Positions 44,322 through 52,051 of a stretch of DNA of 64,000 nucleotides are shown one piece after another. The notes beneath the pieces were generated by a model, which searched no databases, was not told the origin of the DNA, and saw nothing but the letters and a program-made list of their open reading frames with translations. The position numbers were made by a program, and so were the translations under genes. The stretch spans positions 1 through 64,000 of the forward strand of contig CAZRKC010000008.1 in the NCBI GenBank assembly GCA_964600665.1. The letters run 5' to 3'. Each line of letters starts with the position of its first letter. The first letter of the stretch is position 1. Source of the stretch: CAZRKC01 sp964600665. Lineage in GTDB: Bacteria; Bacillota; SLNR01.

Positions 44322-44762
44322 CTATCTGACACCTGTGGAACCAAAACCTCCATCCCCTCGAATGGTAGGTACCAATTGATCCACTTCGACTACTTTCCCG
44401 CAATATACCGGTACAAATACCAGCTGTGCAATGCGATCCCCTGGTTGAATGGTATAGGGTGCATCCCCCAGATTGATGAGCGCACAGATAATTTCCCCAA
44501 TATAGTCACTATCGATTACACCCACCCCATTTGCGAGGGTGATTCCATGTCGAGTTGCCAATCCGGATCGAGCAAACACCAAGCCAACAGCGTCTTCACC
44601 GGTAACTTGGACGCAGATGCCAGTTGGAATGAATACTCTGTCACCTGGCAACAGTTCAACAGCAGTATCCAAACAGGCAGAAAGATCCATTCCCGCAGAC
44701 CCCTCCGTTGCATACACCGGCAATTTTGCATGATCTGACAGCCTTTTGACGTGGATTTCCAT
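44322..44762 (-). CDS. dut: dUTP diphosphatase (trimeric dUTPase)
   Basis: 146 residues. All five trimeric dUTPase motifs are visible: EGSAGMDLSA, ARSGLATRHG, NGVGVIDSDYIGEI, GDRIAQLVF and RGDGGFGSTG. It hydrolyses dUTP to dUMP and diphosphate. The ATG at 44762 follows GGAGGGGG; an upstream start at 44777 lies within the leader. First gene of the operon. Confidence 0.97.
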   Translation of the reverse strand: MEIHVKRLSDHAKLPVYATEGSAGMDLSACLDTAVELLPGDRVFIPTGICVQVTGEDAVGLVFARSGLATRHGITLANGVGVIDSDYIGEIICALINLGDAPYTIQPGDRIAQLVFVPVYCGKVVEVDQLVPTIRGDGGFGSTGVR

Positions 44763-44788
44763 GCATACCCCCTCCAATCCATATTGAT

Positions 44789-44818
44789 ACTATACCATTA
44801 TTCAATGATAGTTGCCAA
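44789..44818 (-). promoter_or_regulatory. Sigma-A promoter of dut-asd-udg-rnj
   Basis: On the minus strand TTGGCA (44813-44818) and TATAGT (44789-44794) are 18 bases apart. Its -35 hexamer overlaps, by five bases, the -35 of the divergent mgtE promoter. Confidence 0.7.
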
Positions 44819-44840
44819 GTACTGAGTCATGTAATATACT
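44812..44840 (+). promoter_or_regulatory. Sigma-A promoter of mgtE
   Basis: TTGCCA (44812-44817), a 17-base spacer and TATACT (44835-44840). Transcription should start near 44847, just ahead of the M-box riboswitch. Confidence 0.85.
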
Positions 44841-44858
44841 ATAGAAGGAATTGAAAAT

Positions 44859-45003
44859 GCCTGGTTAGGCGAGGCTCCTGTACGGTCAGATGCTACTGCC
44901 CAAAAACATCGTGAGATGCCAATGGGCAAACAGATATGATTGCAAGGTCATATCTAGTGTAGCTGGGTTACCCTAGCTGTACAGTGCCAAACCCCGACAG
45001 GTG
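44859..45003 (+). ncRNA. M-box (ykoK) magnesium riboswitch
   Basis: The conserved M-box core blocks occur in order: GTTAGGCGAGGCTCCTGTA at 44864, CTGCCCAAAAACATC near 44897, GCCAATGGGCAAACAG near 44917, and AGTGCCAAACCCCGACAGG near 44983. The closing helix P1 can form from CCTG (44860-44863 region) and CAGG (44998-45001). The class binds Mg2+ and commonly controls mgtE and mgtA genes in Bacillota; here it directly precedes mgtE. At high Mg2+ the closed form should release the downstream terminator. Confidence 0.95.
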
Positions 45004-45015
45004 ATCGCTTGCTAA

Positions 45016-45046
45016 AGCCTTCCACCTGTGGAGGGCTATATTTATT
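45016..45046 (+). terminator. M-box-controlled intrinsic terminator
   Basis: A 9-bp stem (45016-45024 with 45029-45037, one G-T pair) and loop CCTG, followed by ATATTTATT. The strand CACCTGT (45023-45029) can instead pair with ACAGGTG (44997-45003), which contains the 3' side of riboswitch P1. Terminator and antiterminator are therefore mutually exclusive, as expected of a transcriptional OFF switch. Confidence 0.82.
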
Positions 45047-45062
45047 GAAAGGCGGTGGTGTT

Positions 45063-45149
45063 ATGGATCCTGCTCCTAGTCACGAGAGACTCATCAATCA
45101 TCAAACATATCTTCCGTATCATCACAGGCTGAGTAAATCCCTTTGGTGA
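45063..45149 (+). CDS. 28-residue leader peptide upstream of mgtE (MgtL-like)
   Basis: A short frame with a plausible AAAGGCGG binding site seven bases before its ATG; the same variant site serves topB and cmk. The peptide begins Met-Asp-Pro-Ala-Pro, then is rich in His, Arg and Tyr, and ends at a TGA 24 bases before the mgtE start. In enterobacteria, mgtA is preceded by the MgtL peptide, whose Met-Glu-Pro-Asp-Pro start destabilises the ribosome at low Mg2+. The resemblance is in the N-terminal acid/proline pattern only. It lies beyond the riboswitch terminator, so it would be translated only on read-through transcripts. Translation is not proven. Confidence 0.6.
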   Translation: MDPAPSHERLINHQTYLPYHHRLSKSLW

Positions 45150-45164
45150 TACGGTTGCCAAAGG
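45114..45164 (+). promoter_or_regulatory. Mutually exclusive hairpins at the leader-peptide stop and mgtE ribosome binding site
   Basis: Hairpin A is an 11-bp stem (45114-45124 with 45144-45154, one G-T pair) spanning the end of the leader ORF and leaving the mgtE site AAAGGAGGG (45160-45168) free. Hairpin B pairs CCTTTGG (45140-45146) with CCAAAGG (45158-45164) and hides half of that site. They share 45144-45146, so only one can form. A ribosome reaching the leader stop would prevent A; one dropping off early would allow A. Folding energies were not computed. Confidence 0.5.
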
Positions 45165-45173
45165 AGGGAAATT

Positions 45174-46508
45174 ATGGAACACGCGCTGCTTACACTTCTC
45201 GCAGAAAAAAATTATCGGCGATTTAAAGAAGAATGCGAACACTATGCCCCCGCTGATATTGCAGAATTAATGGAAGAGCTCAACCCAAAAGACACTTTGC
45301 TGTTTTTTCGCCTTCTACCCAAAGATCTAGCCGTTGAGGTTTTCTCCTACCTTGAACCTGCCCAACAAGAAATACTCAGTCAGTTAATCAATGAAAAAGA
45401 ACTGCGGGAAATCATGGAGGAACTGTACTTTGATGACAAAATCGACTTTCTGGAAGAAATGCCCGCACATCTAGTCAAGCGTATCTTGAGAAACTCTCCT
45501 GAGAAAGAACGCCGCATAATCAATCAGTTTCTAAACTATCCTGAGTTCTCTGCCGGCAGTTTGATGACCATCGAGTATGTCGATCTGAAACAAGACATGA
45601 CTGTGGCCGAAGCCATCCGATATATACGCCACACAGGCATCGGAAAGGAAACGATCTACACCTGCTATGTGGTCGACCCCAATCGCAAACTTGAAGGCAT
45701 TCTGTCTTTGCGAGAACTGCTGATCGCCGATGATGATGATCAGATCGCTGAAGTCATGACCCGAGATTATATCGCAGTCTCAACGCAAGATGACCAGGAG
45801 TATATCGCATCAGTATTCAAGAAGTATGACTTCTTAGCCTTGCCGGTCGTCGACAAGGAAACCAGGCTAGTCGGGATCATCACCATCGATGACATTGTCG
45901 ATGTCATCGAAGACGAAAACACGGAAGACTTCCACAAGATGGGCGCGCTGCAGAAATCAACTGAAGAATACATGGAGGCCAGTATCCCAGCACTGGCAAA
46001 ACAAAGAATTGGATGGCTACTGATTTTGATGCTGTCTGCGACATTTACAGGAAACATCATTCGCCATTTTGAAAATATCCTGCAAACAATCGTCCTGCTT
46101 GCTGCATTCATTCCCATGTTGATGGACACAGGCGGGAATGCAGGTGCTCAATCATCCACTTTGATTATCCGTGGTATGGCTTTGGGCGAAATCCAATTGA
46201 GTGACGGCTTAAAAATCGTTCGAAAAGAGTTAGCGGTCAGTTTTATAGTCGGAGGCGTATTGGCGTTACTGAACTTTCTCCGTATCGCTTTTTTGGAACA
46301 ATATCCAGTTCGAATTGCCATCGTTGTGAGTTCCACTATGTTCTTGACGGTGGTCATGGCAAAGGTGATCGGCGGCATTCTGCCCATTGTGGCCAAACGA
46401 ATGAAGGTCGACCCGGCTATCATGGCGAGTCCGTTAATTACAACCATTGTGGATACGCTGTCATTACTTGTATATTTTAACATCGCACGATTAATGCTTA
46501 ACATCTGA
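45174..46508 (+). CDS. mgtE: Magnesium transporter MgtE
   Basis: 444 residues. An acidic N-terminal superhelical domain (1-125), two CBS domains (about 130-250) that sense Mg2+, a plug helix and five membrane helices from about 280, including the pore signature PMLMDTGGNAGAQSSTLIIRG. It admits Mg2+ when cytoplasmic Mg2+ is low. The ATG at 45174 has AAAGGAGGG six bases upstream. Regulated by the M-box and probably by the leader peptide. Confidence 0.96.
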   Translation: MEHALLTLLAEKNYRRFKEECEHYAPADIAELMEELNPKDTLLFFRLLPKDLAVEVFSYLEPAQQEILSQLINEKELREIMEELYFDDKIDFLEEMPAHLVKRILRNSPEKERRIINQFLNYPEFSAGSLMTIEYVDLKQDMTVAEAIRYIRHTGIGKETIYTCYVVDPNRKLEGILSLRELLIADDDDQIAEVMTRDYIAVSTQDDQEYIASVFKKYDFLALPVVDKETRLVGIITIDDIVDVIEDENTEDFHKMGALQKSTEEYMEASIPALAKQRIGWLLILMLSATFTGNIIRHFENILQTIVLLAAFIPMLMDTGGNAGAQSSTLIIRGMALGEIQLSDGLKIVRKELAVSFIVGGVLALLNFLRIAFLEQYPVRIAIVVSSTMFLTVVMAKVIGGILPIVAKRMKVDPAIMASPLITTIVDTLSLLVYFNIARLMLNI

Positions 46509-46531
46509 GCGAGCTTCTAGGAGGTGAGACG

Positions 46532-47278
46532 ATGTCGTTTTTTGCCCGTTTAGCAACCTTCTATGATGAGCTGTTTCCATACAATCCCCAGACCTTGGAT
46601 TTTATCCATACCTATTTTCTCTCCAACCGGGCAATGGACCTAGCTGATGTCGGATGCGGCACCGGGCAGTATGCAATCGAACTGGCGAACCGTGGTCACA
46701 CCGTTGTCGGCATTGATCTTGATGCGGAGATGGTGAAAAAAGCCCAATGTCAAGCTGCACAGCATTCAGATCGACCTATTCGTTTCCTAACTGGAGATAT
46801 GCGCCAATTATCATCCCTGATTTCAACCGTCCAAGGAATCTATTGCATCGGCAATACAATGGCCAACCTGACAGATAAGCACGATATCGTAAACACATTA
46901 AAAGAATTTTATGATGCGACCGCCCCCGGCGGTTCCCTCTTACTGCAACTTGTCAATTTTGACCGGTACATATATCAAGGAACACTCCATCTTCCCGTGA
47001 TTCAGCGGTCACCAAATGGTCCTCGCCTGATACGAACATACCTTCCGTCATCAAATGGCCTGGTTGAGTTTCACATGGAATTATCCATTTTTAATGCATC
47101 GAATGAGATAATTGAAACATATTCTGCGTCAACTATACTGTATCCAATCACCCAAGCATTCTTGGAATCCCAACTGATCAAAGTAGGATTTACCAACTTA
47201 GACTTTCGAGGGGGATTTGATCAATCCACCTTTCAAGTGAACTCACCTGCAATGGTTGCCATAGCGACTCGTACCTAA
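46532..47278 (+). CDS. Class I SAM-dependent methyltransferase
   Basis: 248 residues. The SAM-binding motif is LADVGCGTGQYAIELANRGH near residue 38, followed by the acidic strand VVGIDLDAEMV and a GNTMANL post-II segment. The substrate is not identifiable. It follows mgtE by 23 bases with a strong AGGAGGTGAG site, so it is probably co-transcribed and under the same Mg2+ control, for which I see no functional reason. Confidence 0.85.
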   Translation: MSFFARLATFYDELFPYNPQTLDFIHTYFLSNRAMDLADVGCGTGQYAIELANRGHTVVGIDLDAEMVKKAQCQAAQHSDRPIRFLTGDMRQLSSLISTVQGIYCIGNTMANLTDKHDIVNTLKEFYDATAPGGSLLLQLVNFDRYIYQGTLHLPVIQRSPNGPRLIRTYLPSSNGLVEFHMELSIFNASNEIIETYSASTILYPITQAFLESQLIKVGFTNLDFRGGFDQSTFQVNSPAMVAIATRT

Positions 47279-47283
47279 AGAAC

Positions 47284-47305
47284 AAGGCCACCGTATGGTG
47301 GCCTT
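47284..47305. terminator. Hairpin between convergent methyltransferase and pnp genes
   Basis: AAGGCCACC (47284-47292) pairs with GGTGGCCTT (47297-47305) around GTAT. T tracts on both sides are short; it may serve both strands since the genes converge here. Confidence 0.7.
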
Positions 47306-47321
47306 TGATGTTACTTTAGAG

Positions 47322-49421
47322 TTATACATCCTTTTTCTTTTCGGCTCGAAGAACCTCTTTGCGGGATAAGTTGATGCGCCCTTTATCATCGATCTCAGTG
47401 ACTTTGACCATGAATTCGTCACCCAACTTAACCACATCTTCCACCTTGGCAACTCGTTCCTCTGCCAATTGAGATATGTGAACTAAGCCTTCCTTGCCGG
47501 GGAGAATCTCCATAAACGCTCCAAATGTCATCAAACGCGTCACTTTGCCCATGTACATCGCGCCGATCTCGACATCCTTCGTTAATCGTTCAATAATGGC
47601 GAGTGCCCTTCTGGCGTCTTCCTCATTGATCGCGGCAATGAAAACGCGCCCATCATCTTCAATATCAATCTTAACATTCGTTTCAGCGATAATCTTATTG
47701 ATGGTTTTCCCTCCTGGGCCAATCACTTCCCGGATTTTCTCCGGATCGATCTGGTAAGTGATGATCCTTGGTGCAAAGGGGGATAACTCAGGTCGTGGAA
47801 CCGGTATGGTTTCGAGCATTTTACCCATGATGTACATCCGACCGGCATATGCTTGGGTCAATGCCTGCTCAAGTATCGCACCCGACACTCCACGGGTCTT
47901 GATATCCATCTGGAGTGCAGTAATGCCTTTTTCAGTACCAGCAACTTTAAAGTCCATATCTCCCAAAGCATCTTCAATTCCCTGGATATCAGTTAAGATA
48001 CAAAACCGGTCGCTATCAGTATCTTTGACCAAGCCCATTGCTACGCCAGATACAGGATATTTGATCGGAACACCAGCATCCATCAATGCCAATGTACTGC
48101 CGCACACACTGCCCATCGAAGATGAACCATTGGACTCCAAAACTTCTGAAACCAAGCGGATAGCATACGGGAATTCAGTTTCTGATGGAATCATCACAGA
48201 CAACGCACGCTCTGCCAATGCACCATGTCCGATATCCCGACGGCCTGGACCCCGCAACATTCTTGCTTCTCCAACACTATAGGGCGGGAAATTATAATGA
48301 TGCATGTAGCGTTTCGATTCTTCTTCCCCCAACCCGTCGAGGATCTGTACATCCCCCATTGGGCCAAGCGTCACCACAGTGAGAATTTGCGTTTGCCCTC
48401 TTGTAAATAAGCCGCTACCATGAACACGGGGAAGATAACCCACTTTACAGGTTATCGCGCGAACTTCATCCAAAGCGCGCCCATCAGGTCGGTATCCGTG
48501 AGTCAAAATAGACTCGCGAACAATATCTTTCTGTATGTCATGGACAATATTCTTGATATCTTTGATGCTCTCTGGGTATTCCGATAGGAAGTGGTCCAAA
48601 ACATTTGCCTCAGCCGCAGCCATTAAACCCTCGCGCTCCAGCTTATCGCTGTTCATAATGGCTTCTTTCATTGCAGCAGACGCATATTCCCGAACTTGCT
48701 TTTCTAATTCTTCATTCACTTTATAAAGTGGAATTTCCCGTTTTGGTTTACCGACTTGGTCTGCGATTTTTTGAATAAAAGCAGCAACCTCGCTGACAGC
48801 TGCATGACCAGTCATGATAGCTTCGAGCGCAACTTTCTCCGGGACTTCGTTCGCACCTGCTTCAACCATCATCACAGCGTCTCGAGTACCAGCCACATAT
48901 AGGCTTAAATCACTTGTCAGGGATTGGGCCGAGTTGGGGTTTACAACAACTTGACCATCAATGAGCCCCATCTCAACAACCGCTACCGGTCCTAGAAATG
49001 GGATATCAGATAGAGTCAACGCCGCAGATGCCCCGATTAGGGCAGCAATCTCAGGTGGATTATCTTGGTCTACAGACAACACAGTTGCGATCACCTGAAC
49101 ATCGTTGCGAAATCCACTGGGAAACAAAGGACGAATCGTCCGGTCAATCAGCCGTCCAGCTAAGATAGCCTTCTCTGAAGGGCGCCCTTCTCGTTTTATA
49201 AACCCGCCCGGAATTTTTCCCACAGAGTATAACCGTTCCTCATAATCTACGGTCAACGGGAAAAAATCAATCCCCTCCCGTGGTTCTTTCGAGCTCGTGG
49301 CGGTCGCCAAAACAACCGTGTCACCATATCGAACGAGAACTGATCCGCCTGCTTGCTTTGCGACTTCACCGGTTTCGATTTTTAACGCACGTCCTGCAAA
49401 ATTCATTTCGAAATGATTCAA
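47322..49421 (-). CDS. pnp: Polyribonucleotide nucleotidyltransferase (PNPase)
   Basis: 699 residues. Two RNase PH domains (1-220 and about 310-540), the second with GRRDIGHGALAERAL, a KH domain (GPGGKTINKIIAET, near 560) and an S1 domain (MTFGAFMEILPGKEGLVHISQ, near 630). Phosphorolytic 3'-5' RNA decay. A GTG at 49430 abuts AAGGAG; the TTG at 49421, eight bases after AAGGAGG, gives a typical start. Last gene of the rimP-pnp region. Confidence 0.96.
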   Translation of the reverse strand: MNHFEMNFAGRALKIETGEVAKQAGGSVLVRYGDTVVLATATSSKEPREGIDFFPLTVDYEERLYSVGKIPGGFIKREGRPSEKAILAGRLIDRTIRPLFPSGFRNDVQVIATVLSVDQDNPPEIAALIGASAALTLSDIPFLGPVAVVEMGLIDGQVVVNPNSAQSLTSDLSLYVAGTRDAVMMVEAGANEVPEKVALEAIMTGHAAVSEVAAFIQKIADQVGKPKREIPLYKVNEELEKQVREYASAAMKEAIMNSDKLEREGLMAAAEANVLDHFLSEYPESIKDIKNIVHDIQKDIVRESILTHGYRPDGRALDEVRAITCKVGYLPRVHGSGLFTRGQTQILTVVTLGPMGDVQILDGLGEEESKRYMHHYNFPPYSVGEARMLRGPGRRDIGHGALAERALSVMIPSETEFPYAIRLVSEVLESNGSSSMGSVCGSTLALMDAGVPIKYPVSGVAMGLVKDTDSDRFCILTDIQGIEDALGDMDFKVAGTEKGITALQMDIKTRGVSGAILEQALTQAYAGRMYIMGKMLETIPVPRPELSPFAPRIITYQIDPEKIREVIGPGGKTINKIIAETNVKIDIEDDGRVFIAAINEEDARRALAIIERLTKDVEIGAMYMGKVTRLMTFGAFMEILPGKEGLVHISQLAEERVAKVEDVVKLGDEFMVKVTEIDDKGRINLSRKEVLRAEKKKDV

Positions 49422-49486
49422 TAATGACACCTCCTTATGACATCACCCGCAAAGACAATGCCATGATAATTTCAGTTTCCATAAAG

Positions 49487-49512
49487 AACAAGAGTGGAAA
49501 TCCACCCTTGTT
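49487..49512 (-). terminator. Hairpin between rpsO and pnp
   Basis: An 11-bp stem (49487-49497 with 49502-49512, one G-T pair), loop AAAT, including the rpsO stop codon. The following tract on the minus strand (CTTTATGG) is weak, so read-through to pnp or RNase processing is likely, as in other rpsO-pnp operons. Confidence 0.65.
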
Positions 49513-49780
49513 AGCGACGTAGTCCAAGTTGTTCAATCAGAGTACGGTATCGTTCGATGTCGTTTTCACGAAGATAGGTCAGCATGTTACGCCGTTTCCC
49601 GACCATTCGCAACAGGCCTCGACGAGAATGGTGGTCCTTGGTATGGACACGCAGATGATCCGTCAAATAGCTGATTTTCTCACTGAGAATCGCAATCTGC
49701 ACTTCCGGTGATCCTGTGTCATGCTCATGGAGCTTATACTTCGTGATGATTTCCAATTTTGATTCTGGATTCAATGCCAT
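49511..49780 (-). CDS. rpsO: 30S ribosomal protein S15
   Basis: 89 residues, the standard length. HEHDTGSPEVQIAILSEKI and LRVHTKDHHSRRGLLRMVGKRR are the rRNA-binding signatures. Binds 16S rRNA helices 20-22. Very strong AAAGGAGGTG site. Confidence 0.98.
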   Translation of the reverse strand: MALNPESKLEIITKYKLHEHDTGSPEVQIAILSEKISYLTDHLRVHTKDHHSRRGLLRMVGKRRNMLTYLRENDIERYRTLIEQLGLRR

Positions 49781-49835
49781 AATTTCACCTCCTTTTATAA
49801 TTAACCCTGCGAGCCAAGAATACCGTCGGAGTTTC

Positions 49836-49858
49836 GGTAAACTGAGCAGGCAGTTACC
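49836..49858 (-). promoter_or_regulatory. Leader hairpin upstream of rpsO
   Basis: GGTAAACTG (49836-49844) can pair with CAGTTACC (49851-49858) with one bulged base. It lies in the 90-base gap before rpsO. S15 autoregulates through leader RNA structures in several phyla, so this may be part of such a site, but no known class was recognised. Confidence 0.3.
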
Positions 49859-49869
49859 TTTATGCTGAC

Positions 49870-50094
49870 TCAGTGCCGGATTGTTTCGATGACCCGCTCA
49901 CCGTCTTCATGCGTCAGCAAAGCATATAAAGCATCTTGAAAAGCCAGTATATCCGGGTTCTCCATGCGGCACTGCCGGTATACAGACTCCAATTCACGGC
50001 ATAAGTTTTGAAACTCAGAGCTGAGGCAAATAGACGAAATTTTTGTGACGATAACTTTCATTTCATCATTATAACCACCCAGTGATGTCAACAT
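49870..50094 (-). CDS. Small uncharacterised protein
   Basis: 74 residues, not recognised. It looks soluble and helical, with Cys near residues 23, 30 and 41 and no strong hydrophobic segment or known motif. The ATG at 50094 has a very good GAGGAGGG site six bases upstream; the frame extends to 50133 without support. It sits between ribF and rpsO, where B. subtilis has no gene. Because the binding site is strong and the frame is closed on both sides, I believe it is expressed. Confidence 0.6.
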   Translation of the reverse strand: MLTSLGGYNDEMKVIVTKISSICLSSEFQNLCRELESVYRQCRMENPDILAFQDALYALLTHEDGERVIETIRH

Positions 50095-50168
50095 GGTAAC
50101 CCTCCTCTCATACAAACCCTTCATGATAGCCATTGCAATTGTACCACAACATCAAGTGTTTGTAAACA

Positions 50169-51113
50169 TTACAGCCCGGCAGACTGCAGCCGATTGCGTA
50201 TCACCATGTGATCTTTCTCCAATTGGGCAACCAAAGCAGCTGGTCCGGAAAACATGGTTTCGTCCCGAACTCGGAAAACAAAATCAACATCGAGTGTATC
50301 CCCGTAAATATCCGCTGAGAAATCAAGAATATTCACTTCCAGGCGAATCTCCAGTTCAGTCGCTCCCCGGAAAGTTGGTCTGATCCCAATGTTTGCCATC
50401 CCCATCAAACGCTTGCCTTGATGGTACACCCATACCCCATAGACTCCAACCGCAGGAACCAGTATCCCTGGATCGATCATCAAATTTGCCGTCGGGAAAC
50501 CCAGTGTTCTCCCTCTCATATCACCTTTGATAACTTTCCCGCTGATTTGATAGTTACGACGCAAATACTTAGCGGCTTCCTCAACTTGTCCATCAGACAG
50601 CATGTCCCGAATGAGTGTGCTGCTGACCATTTTCTCATGAAGGTAAACCGGCGGTTGTTGTGCCACGTGGAAATCCAGCTCGGCTCCAAGCAGTCGCAGC
50701 ATTGAAGGATCACCAGTTCCATTCATGCCAAAGCGAAAGTTCTCACCGACAAAAATATGTTTGACCTTAAGGCTATCCAAAAGAACTTGTCGCACAAAAG
50801 CTTCAGGCATCAGATTTCTGATTCCTTCGGTAAATGGCATCACTACTAATGATTGAACTTCCAACTCAGAGAATAACTTGGCTTTCAGCGATAAAGGTGT
50901 CAATCGATTGCCATGCTGATAGCCTGAAATGACATCACGCGGATGAGGTTCGAATGTCACAACCAACGAAGGTGCATTGATTGCCTGTGCCTGCCGCACC
51001 ATGGATTGAATTAAGACCTGATGTCCAAGATGCACTCCATCAAAAGTGCCCAGTGCAGCTAATCCGCCACCAGTATTTGAAATATATCCAGGTTCCCAAT
51101 ACACCATTTCCAT
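50169..51113 (-). CDS. ribF: Bifunctional riboflavin kinase/FAD synthetase
   Basis: 314 residues. The N-terminal nucleotidyltransferase domain has ALGTFDGVHLGHQVLI and the later FRFGMNGTGD motif; the C-terminal flavokinase has GRTLGFPTANL and GVWVYHQGKRLMGMANIGIRPTF. Makes FMN and FAD, used by several flavoproteins in this window. Its start overlaps the truB stop. Confidence 0.95.
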   Translation of the reverse strand: MEMVYWEPGYISNTGGGLAALGTFDGVHLGHQVLIQSMVRQAQAINAPSLVVTFEPHPRDVISGYQHGNRLTPLSLKAKLFSELEVQSLVVMPFTEGIRNLMPEAFVRQVLLDSLKVKHIFVGENFRFGMNGTGDPSMLRLLGAELDFHVAQQPPVYLHEKMVSSTLIRDMLSDGQVEEAAKYLRRNYQISGKVIKGDMRGRTLGFPTANLMIDPGILVPAVGVYGVWVYHQGKRLMGMANIGIRPTFRGATELEIRLEVNILDFSADIYGDTLDVDFVFRVRDETMFSGPAALVAQLEKDHMVIRNRLQSAGL

Positions 51114-52051
51114 TAATTATCACCCGTTATCACTTTAGTTGGACGAATCATATCTGCCGTTTTATGTCCAATTGCAAGAAAGTTACCATCCTGATCATAC
51201 AATCTAACAGTCTCAGGGTCTTCCTGATCATCATGTTCTGTGGAAACAGCCCGGCCGTGACGAATACGCTCTGCATCGTCCCTTTCAAGCTGGACTTTTC
51301 TCAGGTGGAATAACGGATAATCAACAGGATAGATCAGTTCATGGATTCGATTTACCGTCACAGCATTCTGAAGTTCTTCCAGCGTGGATGCATTTTCTAA
51401 AGCAAAAGGCCCTGACCGGGTACGTAAAAGATATGATAAATGCGCGCCTACCTTCATGAAAGTACCCAAGTCAGAGGCTAGAGTTCGGATATATGTCCCT
51501 TTGGAACATTCAACATCAAACATAACGATTGGGTAACCATCAGCTCCGATGCGATAATTGATCAGTTCGAGATGAAATATCTCAATAGGGCGAGGCAACC
51601 TCTTGACTTCGATACCAGCCCTTGCCAATGTATAGAGCCGCTCCCCATTAATTTTCAATGCGGAAACCATCGGAGGAATCTGCATTTGCGAGCCAGTGAA
51701 ATGTACCATGGCCGACTGAACTGCTTCGAAGGTCGCAGCACTTCGAGACTCATCCGGTGATGATCGCTGGATAACCTCTCCGCTGGCATCTTGGGTGTCA
51801 GTTTCACATCCAATCATCATCTCTCCTCGATAGGCTTTGCTGGCAACTTGCATATACTCAGCCATTCGTGTCCCCTTCCCGATACATAAAGGGAGCACAC
51901 CAGCAGCATCAGGGTCCAATGTACCAGCATGTCCAACCTTGCGAACACCAATCAATTTACGGACGACCGCCACGACATCGTGGGAAGTCATACCAGAAGG
52001 TTTAAGAATATTTAAGTATCCATCCATCTGAGTCGGTGTGAGTTTATCCAC
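51113..52051 (-). CDS. truB: tRNA pseudouridine(55) synthase
   Basis: 312 residues. GVRKVGHAGTLDPDAAGVLPLCIG carries the catalytic Asp, with CSKGTYIRTLASDLG further on and a C-terminal PUA-like extension. The frame extends to 52096, but GTG at 52051 lies nine bases after GGAGG and overlaps the nrnA stop by eight bases; an ATG at 52027 has no binding site. Confidence 0.94.
   Translation of the reverse strand: MDKLTPTQMDGYLNILKPSGMTSHDVVAVVRKLIGVRKVGHAGTLDPDAAGVLPLCIGKGTRMAEYMQVASKAYRGEMMIGCETDTQDASGEVIQRSSPDESRSAATFEAVQSAMVHFTGSQMQIPPMVSALKINGERLYTLARAGIEVKRLPRPIEIFHLELINYRIGADGYPIVMFDVECSKGTYIRTLASDLGTFMKVGAHLSYLLRTRSGPFALENASTLEELQNAVTVNRIHELIYPVDYPLFHLRKVQLERDDAERIRHGRAVSTEHDDQEDPETVRLYDQDGNFLAIGHKTADMIRPTKVITGDN

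Noticed and set aside
44286..44738. 150-codon plus-strand frame opposite asd and dut
   Set aside because: Antisense shadow of two confident genes, without a recognisable start site.
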